Of a DNA stretch of 60,460 nucleotides, positions 52,330 through 60,460 are shown in pieces. Origin of the DNA: an uncultured Schaedlerella sp. (GTDB lineage Bacteria; Bacillota; Clostridia; Lachnospirales; Lachnospiraceae). The notes under the pieces were generated by a model. The model ran no database searches and had not been told where the DNA came from. It worked only from the letters and a program-made list of their open reading frames with translations. Where the stretch lies: the NCBI GenBank assembly GCA_934435195.1, contig CAKSAJ010000016.1, positions 1 to 60,460 on the forward strand, read 5' to 3'. The stretch's first letter is position 1. Each line of letters opens with the position of its first letter. Both the position numbers and the translations under genes were made by a program.

Positions 52330-53571
52330 TTATATTCTTCCATAAATTGACTTCGGTACATATGCCTTTACTGCAATTCCTTCTGCAACATATTCCTCTT
52401 CTAAAAGCTGCCCATGTTTTCGAATCAATTGAATTTTGCCTGCTTCAGAAAAATCATACAATCGTTCCACATAAATCTGATCCTGCCGGATGATATCAAG
52501 CAATGCACCTTTCAGTTCATCCAGTCCCTGTCCGGTCTTTGCTGACACTGCAAATGTATAGTCTGCATGCAGATCGCGAAACATTTGTGGTGATTCTAAT
52601 TTATCCTGCTTATTAAACAGTGTAATAATAGGCTTTCCTTCTACGCCTAACTGACGCAATGTATCATATACTACATACATCTGTGTATCCATCTGAGGAT
52701 TTGAAGCATCTACAACATGAATTATAATATCTGCATATTTTGCTTCTTCCAAAGTACTTTTAAATGCCTCTATCAAATGATGTGGCAATTTGCGGATAAA
52801 ACCTACGGTATCCGTCAAAAGTACCTGTTGTTTTCCTTCCAGTTCTAATGCTCTGGTCGTTGTATCCAATGTCGAGAAGAGCATGGCGTCCTCTAAAATC
52901 CCTGCCCCGGTCAGTGCGTTCTCTAAACTGCTCTTTCCTGCTGAAGTATATCCCACAAGGGCTGCCACTTTCAAATTAGAGTCCTTACGCTGTGTCCGGA
53001 TCAATTCACGATGCTGTTCTACCTCGCGCAGTTCTTTTTTTAATCTGCTGATTCTCTCTCGGATCAAACGCCTGTCCATCTCCAGTTTTTTCTCTCCGGG
53101 ACCTCTTGTACCAATTCCGCCTCCAAGTCTGGATAATGAATTGCCCAGTCCGATCAGTCTGGATGCTCTGTATTTTAATTGTGCAAGTTCTACCTGTATC
53201 TTACCTTCACTTGATACTGCTCTTGCAGCGAAAATATCCAGGATCAGTAGCGTACGATCTATAATTTTGCATCCCAGCTCCTGTTCCAGATTTTTCAACT
53301 GCACAGATGTCAGTTCATCATCACAAATAATTCCTGTGGCATCTGTTTCCCACAACAGTTCTTTGAGTTCTGTTATTTTTCCTTTTCCTATATATGTTGC
53401 CGGATGAATATACTCTCTGCTTTGTATCATTCTTCCCACAACTTCAGCTCCTGCAGTTTTTGCCAGTTCTCCAAGCTCATCTAATGACTCTTCTGCCGGT
53501 TCATTTTCATTTAACTGAACTCCGACTAAAATCACTTTTTCTTCGGCTTCTTTCAACTCATACATCGTCAT
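52330..53571 (-). CDS. hflX: GTPase HflX
   Basis: A 413-residue GTPase: N-terminal HflX domain (about 30-190; EVVGRMIQSREYIHPATYIGKGK, RLSRLGGGIGTRGPGEKKLEMDRR), coiled linker, then a G domain with Walker A GYTSAGKSS, DTVGFIRKLPHHL, FNKQDK and SAKTG. It rescues or splits stalled ribosomes in characterised bacteria. Housekeeping gene. Confidence 0.96.
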   Translation of the reverse strand: MTMYELKEAEEKVILVGVQLNENEPAEESLDELGELAKTAGAEVVGRMIQSREYIHPATYIGKGKITELKELLWETDATGIICDDELTSVQLKNLEQELGCKIIDRTLLILDIFAARAVSSEGKIQVELAQLKYRASRLIGLGNSLSRLGGGIGTRGPGEKKLEMDRRLIRERISRLKKELREVEQHRELIRTQRKDSNLKVAALVGYTSAGKSSLENALTGAGILEDAMLFSTLDTTTRALELEGKQQVLLTDTVGFIRKLPHHLIEAFKSTLEEAKYADIIIHVVDASNPQMDTQMYVVYDTLRQLGVEGKPIITLFNKQDKLESPQMFRDLHADYTFAVSAKTGQGLDELKGALLDIIRQDQIYVERLYDFSEAGKIQLIRKHGQLLEEEYVAEGIAVKAYVPKSIYGRI

Positions 53572-53574
53572 AAA

Positions 53575-54177
53575 CTATCTTGTCTCCAAAAATTCTACTT
53601 CTTTTTCTATATCCTCGTCATTCGGGTAGTCTGCAATATACTCATTTGCCGCATTCTTAGCCTCTTCCCAGTTTTCCTGTTTTTCATAACACACAACCTG
53701 ATTGTATCTCATTTCCTGTATCAGTTCTGAATAATCAACTTCTTTTTTTGATTGCGATGCATTTACCGCATCTTTTGACTGTGCATATGAAATTCCTTCA
53801 TCGAAATATTTTAATGCGGATTCATAATCCTCCTGCTGCATTGCAGATACTCCCATAATATTGTAAAGCTCGGCTGTTCTCTGAACTCCGTCATCTAACG
53901 CTTTCTGCATACTTTCCAGGACTTTATCATATTCTTTTAATTCATAATATGCCATTCCCAGTCCACGATAAGCTTCCGCAGCATCCTCTTTCTTTCCTTT
54001 CGCCTCCGCTGTACTTGCAGCCTGTGTAAACTGAGTAACCGCTTCTTTATAATCTTCCTCTTCCATTGCTTTTATTCCTGCTTTTCCTGCATTTGAACAT
54101 CCTGTAAGCAAACAAGACATTGTCAAAATCACTAATCCACAGTTTCGAATAAATTGCATTTGATTCTTCATTTTCAT
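53575..54177 (-). CDS. TPR-repeat lipoprotein
   Basis: A 200-residue protein with a lipoprotein signal (LVILTMSCLLTGCSN, Cys at about 27) and three to four tetratricopeptide repeats (about 33-165; AYRGLGMAYYELKEYDKVLESMQKAL in parts, ALKYFDEGISYAQ). It is probably an outer-surface scaffold; specific partner unknown. It lies between the metal ATPase and hflX genes with short gaps, likely one operon. Confidence 0.85.
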   Translation of the reverse strand: MKMKNQMQFIRNCGLVILTMSCLLTGCSNAGKAGIKAMEEEDYKEAVTQFTQAASTAEAKGKKEDAAEAYRGLGMAYYELKEYDKVLESMQKALDDGVQRTAELYNIMGVSAMQQEDYESALKYFDEGISYAQSKDAVNASQSKKEVDYSELIQEMRYNQVVCYEKQENWEEAKNAANEYIADYPNDEDIEKEVEFLETR

Positions 54178-54192
54178 TCTCCATTTTCGTCT

Positions 54193-56052
54193 TTATTCCG
54201 GATATTTCAATATCCAGAATGAATTTAAAATATTTAATAACATTACACCGACATCCGCAATGATAGCATTCTCCATAGATACATAACCAAATAATGCCAG
54301 CACCAGCAAATATACTTTCATGCCGATTGCAAAAATCATATTCTGCTTCACTGCCCGAATTGTTCCTTTGGAAATCCGAATAGCATTTACAATTTTAATC
54401 GGCTCATCTTCCATCAAAATAATATCTGCAGCCTCAAGTGCTGCGTCTGCTCCCAGTCCTCCCATGGCGATTCCGATATCAGCACGTGCAAGAACCGGTG
54501 CATCATTGATTCCATCCCCGACAAATGCAAGTTTTTCCTCTTCAATCCGGCTTTCCATAAAGTCTTCTAACTGTTCTACTTTGTCCTCCGGCATTAAATT
54601 TGCAAAAACAGAGTGGATTCCTACTTTTCTGGCGACATCCTCTGCAACTCTGTCATTGTCACCTGTCAGCATGACTGACTCTATCTGATGTCTGTCAAGC
54701 CATCGTACCATCTTTTTCACGTCTGGCCGGATAATATCCGAGATTAAAATATATCCGGCATATTCCCCGTCTACCGCTATATGAACTGCCGTTCCGATAT
54801 CTGATACCGGCTGATAATAAAATCCTTGCTTGTTCATATATTTTGCATTTCCGGCAAAGACAACTTGTCCGTCTACGATTGATTCCACTCCAAAGCCAGA
54901 ATATTCCCTCGTATGTGAAACCCTTGCTGTATCAATTGTTTTTCCATAGGCTTCCCTTAAAGACTGTGCGATTGGATGATTTGAATGAACTTCCCCGTAT
55001 GCGGCAAGTTCCAGTAACTTCTGTTCGGACATTCCTCTCGGACAAATCTCTTTAACAGTAAATACACCTTCCGTCAAAGTTCCTGTCTTATCAAACACAA
55101 ATGTTTCTGTCTGCGATAAGGCTTCCAGATAATTACTTCCTTTAATCAATACACCTTGTCTGGATGCTGCTCCGATTCCACCTAAAAATGCAAGTGGAAC
55201 CGATACTAACAGACCGCACGGACATGCAGCTACCAGAAAAATCAATCCTCGATAAATCCAAACATGTCCATCCTGCCCTGCAAACATCATTGGCGGAAGT
55301 ATCATAACTAAAATCCCCATCAGTATTACGATTGGTGTATAGTATCTCGTAAATCGATCGGCAAGCTTTTCTGTTTCTGCTTTTTTATTGTTTGCTGCTT
55401 CAACCAAAGTCATAATCTTCGCTGCCGTAGATTCCTCATAAACTTTCGAAACTCTTGCCTCGATCATTCCGCTTAAATTGATGCTTCCGCTAAAAAGCTT
55501 ACTTCCTATCTTTACTTCTCTTGGTTCTGCTTCACCAGTCAACGCTTTTGTATCTATCATACTTGTGCCCTGTGTAACTGTTGCATCCACCGGAATCCGC
55601 TCTCCCGGTTTAATCACAATTACATTCCCCGGTGTCAGTTCAACCGGCGAAACCTCCCTTGTTCCACCTGCAATCTTTAAGTTTGCATGCGACGGCCGGA
55701 TATCCATAAATTTGGCAATTGATTTTTTTGTTCTTTGCAGAGAAAGCGCCTCTACCAGGTTTCCCACCTGATAAAATAATACTGCTGCAACAGCTTCACG
55801 ATATCGTCCGACAAACATTGCCCCTATTGTTGCAACCAGCATCAACAGATTCTCATCAAAAAGTTTTTTATGTTTTATATTATAAAAGGTCTGCCACAAT
55901 ATCTTTACTGAAAGTACAATATACGCAAAAATGTACAAAAACAATTCCACTCTGCTATCTGCATTCCATTGCTTTACCGCAAAAAGTGCATTCAAGTAAA
56001 GAACCAGGCCTGCTCCTATTTCGATCAGCTTACTTTTTACTTCTTTTGTCAT
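54193..56052 (-). CDS. P1B-type metal-transporting ATPase (CadA/ZntA-like)
   Basis: About 619 residues with the phosphorylation motif DKTGTLTEG, metal-site CPC in AACPCGLLVS, TGEA, SNHPIAQS, MLTGDNDRVAEDVARKVG and GDGINDAPVLARADIGIAMG. CPC and the family layout suggest export of Zn2+, Cd2+ or a related ion. No N-terminal heavy-metal-associated domain (CXXC) is present. Start 56052 has GAGGAGTAAGA upstream. Confidence 0.92.
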   Translation of the reverse strand: MTKEVKSKLIEIGAGLVLYLNALFAVKQWNADSRVELFLYIFAYIVLSVKILWQTFYNIKHKKLFDENLLMLVATIGAMFVGRYREAVAAVLFYQVGNLVEALSLQRTKKSIAKFMDIRPSHANLKIAGGTREVSPVELTPGNVIVIKPGERIPVDATVTQGTSMIDTKALTGEAEPREVKIGSKLFSGSINLSGMIEARVSKVYEESTAAKIMTLVEAANNKKAETEKLADRFTRYYTPIVILMGILVMILPPMMFAGQDGHVWIYRGLIFLVAACPCGLLVSVPLAFLGGIGAASRQGVLIKGSNYLEALSQTETFVFDKTGTLTEGVFTVKEICPRGMSEQKLLELAAYGEVHSNHPIAQSLREAYGKTIDTARVSHTREYSGFGVESIVDGQVVFAGNAKYMNKQGFYYQPVSDIGTAVHIAVDGEYAGYILISDIIRPDVKKMVRWLDRHQIESVMLTGDNDRVAEDVARKVGIHSVFANLMPEDKVEQLEDFMESRIEEEKLAFVGDGINDAPVLARADIGIAMGGLGADAALEAADIILMEDEPIKIVNAIRISKGTIRAVKQNMIFAIGMKVYLLVLALFGYVSMENAIIADVGVMLLNILNSFWILKYPE

Positions 56053-56114
56053 TCTTACTCCTCTATTTTTCAATCGCACACATTACTTATCGCCACTATA
56101 AAATATGTATCTGA

Positions 56115-56819
56115 CTACATTTCTCTCTTTCCTAATAAATGTTCTGCCACACTGGCAACACTCTCGGTCTCCTGTACCCCTTCCTGCTGCTCCAGACACG
56201 CTTGAATCGCTTCATTGAGCGATAGCATCTTATCGTCCAGCTCCGACACCATCTGTGCACATTCTCTTAAATCCCTGCTTATATAGTCCGGTGCCATGCC
56301 TTCAAATTTGTAGTAAATCTTATGTTCCAGGCTGGCCCAGAAGTCCATTGCAATCGTTCGGATCTGAATTTCTACTTTCGTATCAACCACACTATCTGAT
56401 AAAAAGATTGGAACAGATACCAGCATATGATAACTCTTATATCCGCTTTCCTTCGGTTTTTTAATATAATCCTTAATCGTCAAAACCTTCAGATCACTTT
56501 GATTCCCTATCATCTCTGCCAGTCTGTAAATATCAGATGTAAATGAACAGATCAGCCTTACTCCTGCAATATCATTGATATACTTTACCATATTCTCAAT
56601 TGATGTTTCATAGCCATATCGTTTCAACTTTTTCACGATACTTTCCGGAGTTTTCACCCTCGTCTTGATATGCTCGATCGGATTATATTTATGCACATGC
56701 TGAAACTCATCATTAAGAATCTCTAACTTTGTCCCCACTTCTTTTAATGCTGCATTGTACAGAAAGATAACAGTCTTCCAACTATCTACATCCTCATAAT
56801 TTTTAATTGCATCCTGCAT
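56115..56819 (-). CDS. Small alarmone synthetase (RelQ/YjbM-like)
   Basis: About 234 residues, a single RelA/SpoT synthetase domain: HKYNPIEHIKTRVKTPESIVKKLKRYG, INDIAGVRLICSFTSDIYRLAEMI, YIKKPKESGYKSYHM and VEIQIRTIAMDFWASLEHKIYYK. It makes (p)ppGpp without a hydrolase domain. ATG 56819 is preferred (GGAG upstream); the frame opens 21 codons further up. An HD hydrolase of the complementary type is at 49938-50507. Confidence 0.93.
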   Translation of the reverse strand: MQDAIKNYEDVDSWKTVIFLYNAALKEVGTKLEILNDEFQHVHKYNPIEHIKTRVKTPESIVKKLKRYGYETSIENMVKYINDIAGVRLICSFTSDIYRLAEMIGNQSDLKVLTIKDYIKKPKESGYKSYHMLVSVPIFLSDSVVDTKVEIQIRTIAMDFWASLEHKIYYKFEGMAPDYISRDLRECAQMVSELDDKMLSLNEAIQACLEQQEGVQETESVASVAEHLLGKREM

Positions 56820-56919
56820 TCGACATCGTTCTCCTTCATAAATATATTTCTTTCCCCATTCACTATTTCTATTAATTTTCAAGAAACAGCATATATACTT
56901 TAGTATAGCATAGTCCAGC

Positions 56920-57975
56920 CTACAAATCCAGTTTCATATCCCCATAACGAATCCACTTTTTCTTTCTCATATACTCTGAAAAAAGTAATGTCAAAAGTGC
57001 CGGCAGAACAATCTGGATCATCACCATTTTAATCATGACTACCATCGGCTCTTCTGTCTGCGTCATAACCTGCCAGGTCATAATCTGACCGACCAGACCG
57101 GCTGTTCCCATACCTGACCCGGTTGCATTATTTGTCATATGGAAAAGCATGGTTCCGACCGGTCCTAAAATTGCACTGGATAATATTGCCGGAAGCCAAA
57201 TCACCGGTCGTTTCACGATATTTGGAACCTGTAACATCGACGTTCCGATTCCCTGTGCAAATAAACCTCCAAACCCATTTTCACGAAAACTTGCAACTGC
57301 AAAACCAACCATATTACAGCAACATCCTATCGTTGCCGCACCAGCTGCCAGACCTGATAAATTCAATACAATTCCGATTGCAGCTGAACTGATTGGAAGT
57401 GTCAAAACCATTCCCATCAATACAGAAACCACAATTCCCATGATTAATGGCTGCTGTTCTGTCCCCCAGTTGATCAGAGAACCTATCCATGCCATGAATT
57501 TTGAGATCGGAGGTCCCACAAAAATTCCTACCGTCGAACCGACACCGATGGTAACAAGCGGTGTGATCAATATATCAAGCTTTGTCTTTCCCGCAATTAA
57601 AATTCCTACTTCAACAGCTAGATAAGCAGCAACGAATGCTCCCAGCGGCTCGCCCGGTCCCACTAACACGATTGCCCCATTCTGCAAAATCTCTCCCGAT
57701 AAAATCTTACCGGCAAATGCACCTACCATACCTGCTGTCGCTGCTGATACTACAACCAGCTGACTTGCTTCAAATTTTCTTGCGACTCCAACACCAATTC
57801 CTGCGCCTGTCATTGCTGCTGCGACCTTTCCTATCAGAACAATCCATGCCCCCGTATTACCAGTCACCATGGCTCCGAGCTGTTGTATAATTGTCCCAAT
57901 AATCAACGTTGCAAACAATCCCTGTGCCATGCCACTTAATCCATCAATAAAAATACGATCCAATGTTTTTTTCAT
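56920..57975 (-). CDS. PTS IIC-like membrane protein (PTS_EIIC_2 family)
   Basis: A 351-residue membrane protein with about ten helices and glycine-rich loops (GMAQGLFATLIIGTIIQQLG, MTGAGIGVGVARKFEA, GPPISKFMAWIGSLIN, ATIGCCCNMVGFAVASF). It matches the stand-alone IIC-like family (PF13303). No IIA or IIB genes are adjacent, so its transport role is uncertain. Confidence 0.82.
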   Translation of the reverse strand: MKKTLDRIFIDGLSGMAQGLFATLIIGTIIQQLGAMVTGNTGAWIVLIGKVAAAMTGAGIGVGVARKFEASQLVVVSAATAGMVGAFAGKILSGEILQNGAIVLVGPGEPLGAFVAAYLAVEVGILIAGKTKLDILITPLVTIGVGSTVGIFVGPPISKFMAWIGSLINWGTEQQPLIMGIVVSVLMGMVLTLPISSAAIGIVLNLSGLAAGAATIGCCCNMVGFAVASFRENGFGGLFAQGIGTSMLQVPNIVKRPVIWLPAILSSAILGPVGTMLFHMTNNATGSGMGTAGLVGQIMTWQVMTQTEEPMVVMIKMVMIQIVLPALLTLLFSEYMRKKKWIRYGDMKLDL

Positions 57976-58152
57976 CTTCGAATTCCCTTCAACTCATTTC
58001 ATGCAAATTCTCATGAATTTTATTTACGTTATCATCATATTCTATCATCGACATTTTGCTTTTTCAATGCTATACTTGAACTACTTTTGAAATTCTGTAA
58101 CACAAATTTTTCCAGAAAATATTCACATATTAATTAACAGGAGGAAATCACT

Positions 58153-58416
58153 ATGTTCCGTTTATGGGGAAAAGAATTTAAAGACAACCGTCTGCTTCGC
58201 GATACTGTTATTTGCGATGACACAGATGATACACGAACACATAAAATTTTTCATGCACTCGACGAGATCTGTTATGAATTTGATCTAAGCAAACCAATCT
58301 GGCTCGACTCCACGATTGCTGATTTTAAAAGACATGATAAAGCTCGATTTTATCAGGATAACTTTGTAGATTCAATTGATTTTGATTATTTGGAGATACA
58401 GATTATTGAAGAATAG
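58153..58416 (+). CDS. Small conserved-type hypothetical protein (87 aa)
   Basis: An acidic, soluble 87-residue protein (MFRLWGKEFKDNRLLRDTVICDD; DFKRHDKARFYQDNF; EIQIIEE). AGGAGG lies 9 nt upstream, which supports the start. No family is recognised. It precedes the decayed kinase gene in the same orientation by 32 nt. Confidence 0.7.
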   Translation: MFRLWGKEFKDNRLLRDTVICDDTDDTRTHKIFHALDEICYEFDLSKPIWLDSTIADFKRHDKARFYQDNFVDSIDFDYLEIQIIEE

Positions 58417-58447
58417 ACGGGAAGAAGTTTTAGGAGTGAACGTGTAG

Positions 58448-59413
58448 ATGTTAAAACGACAAGAAGGTTATATTTTAAAACATATTGATGACAAGACTTA
58501 CCTCCTTCCATATGGACAGAAAATTGCCGACTGTATTGTCCGGCTTTATGGACCTGCTCATGTTTTTTCTGAAAAGTTTGCACCTTTTTACCTGTCATCT
58601 ACTACTTTCTCCGGATGCAACGATCATAGAGAAGAGCTTCCGCAGACAGTGTGTTCTGATATGGATATCGAAATTATTTTGGGCGAACCACAGAATCATC
58701 AGAATGGTACAATTCTTCTTCGCAACAAAGAATTGATCGTCTCTTGTTGGGAAGAAGGATATCTTTTATAGTTTCCAACTCTGGATAACATCATCGAAGC
58801 TCAGATTACCACAAATGCTAATTACGCCAGAATTTACTGTAAGAATACGCTTCCGGAAAGCGATTGCGAGAATCTTTTTCTTGCAATCCGTCCTTGCTTT
58901 TTATATAAAGCACAACTGGAAGGCTGTTTTGCCATCCATTCTGCTTCGATTCTCTATCAGGATCAGGCGTGGCTGTTCTCCGGACATTCCGGCATGGGCA
59001 AGTCCACTCACACTGCCCTCTGGCATGACCTCTTACATACCCCATATTTAAATGGGGACTTGAATCTTGTAGCACAAAAAAACGGACAGCCTGTGGTATA
59101 CGGAATTCCATGGTGCGGGACGTCACAGATTTCCACTGCCAAAACATATCCTCTCGGCGGTATTGTCTTACTCGGAAGAGCTGACATCGATTATCTCGTA
59201 GACCTCGAACATTACGAGAAAGTACTACAGGTTATGCAACGCATGATTTCTCCTAGTTGGAGTGCCTCACTTATGGAATGAAATTTGGATTTTGCACATA
59301 TTCTGGCAGATACGATTCCTATTTATAAACTGATGTGCACGAAAAATCCTTCCGCTTTAGAAGTTATAAAAACACAGATTGATACACTTTCATTGTTGCA
59401 AAAACAGACCTGA
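58448..59413 (+). pseudogene. HPr kinase-like P-loop protein with two in-frame stops
   Basis: One reading frame of 322 codons is interrupted by TAG (58769-58771) and TGA (59279-59281) without frameshift. The middle part contains HSASILYQDQAWLFSGHSGMGKSTHT, with a Walker A like that of HprK-type serine kinases, then YPLGGIVLLGRADIDYLV. The frame continues past each stop with family-like sequence and ends at the terminator 59402-59449. Recent decay is the simplest reading; recoding is less likely. Confidence 0.75.
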
Positions 59414-59449
59414 CATGGAAAACAATTTTCCACATCAGGTCTGTTTTTT
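59402..59449 (+). terminator. Terminator after the decayed kinase gene
   Basis: CAGACCTGA-CAT-GGAAAA pairs with TTTTCC-ACA-TCAGGTCTG, then TTTTTT. The 5' arm includes the stop codon of the decayed gene. Confidence 0.9.
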
Positions 59450-59488
59450 ACATCTTATTCACAATTTCTAACCGTCTCCGGTGAATGA

Positions 59489-59874
59489 TTACATATTCCA
59501 GTCTGTTACTATATCGTCCGGATCATATCCCTTCTTTTCCCAAGATGACATACGATTACCATTATCCACGTCATAGCTTCCTGCATGGCCGGAATCTTCA
59601 TAATGTGTCTGAAGACCACATCCGTTTGCTGTATTTGCCAGACATCCAAGACAGGCAAACTGCTGTTTGTATCCTCTTGTTCCTCCGTTCCAGTTAGAAT
59701 AATCAGAACCTTCACCTGGTTAAATGCTGCTCTTAAATTCTCTACACCAAATGATTTGTCCTGGTCATAACGAATTCCATTCTGGTCATTGAGGTGAACT
59801 GTCATCAGTTTTCCCATTGCCATTGCAAATCCGATTTCATTTGCCGGGAAATCATGCACTACATCGATGAACAT
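59489..59874 (-). pseudogene. Fragment of a xylose isomerase-like sugar isomerase, joined to unknown sequence
   Basis: The minus frame from about 59865 to 59700 reads GKLMTVHLNDQNGIRYDQDKS and NLRAAFNQVKVLI-like sequence, resembling the C-terminal part of actinobacterial-type xylose isomerases (GKLFHIDLNGQ..GIKYDQDLRFG). The similarity then ends, and another minus frame runs to a TAA at 59489-59491 (SSWEKKGYDPDDIVTDWNM). Both parts lack starts. It is a gene remnant or a junction of two. Confidence 0.5.
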
Positions 59875-60246
59875 TATAGCGAAAAACTCCTGCTTTCAGA
59901 TATCGCTAAACAGCAGGAGCTTGACTTATACTATTTATCTCATTTATTTAAGGAATCCTTTGGAATCACATTTCAAAACTATTTGTCCAAGATTCGCTGC
60001 GAGCACGCCCGCCAGCTTTTATTGTTGACTGATTATTCCCTGTTGGATATCAGCATCGCCTGTGGATTCTCCGATCCGAAATATTTTAACAAAGCTTTCA
60101 AGGCACAATACGGATGTTCTCCAAAGGAATACCGAAGATCTTTCCAGAATGCACATATCGAGCAGCAGCAGAAATCGATGCTTACAACACAGGACTTTTT
60201 GTCAGATGACGCCAGTCTGCTCATGTTGGAGAAGTACACGCTGTGA
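59845..60246 (+). pseudogene. C-terminal fragment of an AraC-family regulator
   Basis: A complete AraC double helix-turn-helix (IMHYIDEHYSEKLLLSDIAK, YYLSHLFKESFGITFQNYLS, DISIACGFSDPKYFNKAFKA) is present, but the sequence upstream of about 59850 is the antisense of the isomerase fragment, so the sensor domain is lost. The frame is open from 59794, giving a 150-residue product if translated, but no ribosome site is apparent. Confidence 0.7.
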
Positions 60247-60460
60247 CTTCGACGTTACTATTCAGAGTACCTGTGACCAGCAACGCATCTCGCCATTTTA
60301 AATCGCCTTTGGCGATAGGCGAGATGCCGTTCAAGACAAAACGTGCATCCTCCGTGTCAATCAGCGTAGTGAATGACACGGGAGTGAACAGTAACACTTC
60401 GACTCCACATGGATTTTGGCTCGCTATCGTTATTGAAATAATTTTCAAAGTCTTGTATAC
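60221..60460 (-). CDS. 3' end of an unrecognised gene, cut by the window edge
   Basis: The minus frame is open from the window end to TGA at 60221-60223, about 79 residues (ISITIASQNPCGVEVLLFTPVSF in parts; ARFVLNGISPIAKGDLKW; LNSNVEVTACTSPT). It is rich in V, T and N, suggesting beta structure. No family is recognised. It overlaps the AraC fragment end by 26 nt, and could itself be part of the decayed region. Confidence 0.35.
   Translation of the reverse strand, partial: VYKTLKIISITIASQNPCGVEVLLFTPVSFTTLIDTEDARFVLNGISPIAKGDLKWRDALLVTGTLNSNVEVTACTSPT

Noticed and set aside
60280..60330. Stem-loop ATCTCGCC/GGCGAGAT as a terminator
   Set aside because: It lies inside an open frame at the window edge and lacks a T-run.

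Overview
The window reads as a chromosomal segment of a gut Lachnospiraceae (Clostridia), of the Ruminococcus/Mediterraneibacter gnavus, Blautia or Roseburia kind. This is inferred from low GC, strong GGAGG ribosome sites, an Agr-type peptide quorum-sensing locus, YesM/YesN two-component systems and a glycyl-radical, B12-independent propanediol microcompartment. No rRNA, tRNA, CRISPR array or intact transposase was seen. Most genes lie on the minus strand.

Layout. 1-3.9 kb: an ECF sigma factor and its membrane anti-sigma factor, lying between inverted copies of a large non-coding hairpin element. 3.9-8.9 kb: a glucosaminidase-type wall hydrolase and an Agr-like locus (response regulator, sensor kinase, a 51-residue AgrD peptide precursor, AgrB, a secreted protein of unknown function and a 51-residue membrane peptide). 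9.1-24.2 kb: L-fucose use (mutarotase, isomerase, kinase, AraC regulator, a sugar ABC importer with two permeases, and a three-part sensor made of a binding protein, kinase and regulator). 24.4-28.9 kb: a GlcNAc-type PTS (IIBC, IIA) with a LicT antiterminator and its RAT/terminator leader, facing nagA. 28.9-43.1 kb: a 16-gene microcompartment locus (two alcohol dehydrogenases, DeoR repressor, six shell proteins, PduS, PduL, PduP-type aldehyde dehydrogenase, HbpS/PduO-like protein, fuculose-phosphate aldolase, glycyl radical activase and dehydratase). 43.4-49.1 kb: a PHP phosphoesterase, a second non-coding composite element, rhamnose isomerase, rhamnulokinase and an AraC regulator. 49.1-58 kb: an orphan ParA ATPase, an HD hydrolase, an SDR plus a distant PduB-type shell gene, HflX, a TPR lipoprotein, a metal P-type ATPase, a small alarmone synthetase and a PTS IIC-like protein. 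58.1-60.46 kb: a small unknown gene followed by decayed gene remnants.

How it works together (inference from known pathways). L-fucose and L-rhamnose are isomerised and phosphorylated to fuculose-1-P and rhamnulose-1-P. Only one aldolase is present, and it carries a C-terminal encapsulation helix, so it probably cleaves both inside the microcompartment to lactaldehyde and DHAP. Lactaldehyde is reduced to 1,2-propanediol and dehydrated by the glycyl radical enzyme to propanal. PduP, PduL and the alcohol dehydrogenases turn propanal into propionate and propanol while recycling CoA and NAD. This matches the fucose/rhamnose class of glycyl radical microcompartment (GRM5 type).

The least explained features are: (1) a 0.93-1.09 kb non-coding composite element (giant hairpin H1, an array of small hairpins, giant hairpin H2, terminal inverted repeats) present twice, plus an inverted partial copy; (2) the Agr locus with two extra coupled genes and a promoter block shared with the wall hydrolase; (3) a shell protein with a Lys/Ala-rich N-terminal tail and a perfect internal ribosome site, which could yield two forms from one gene.
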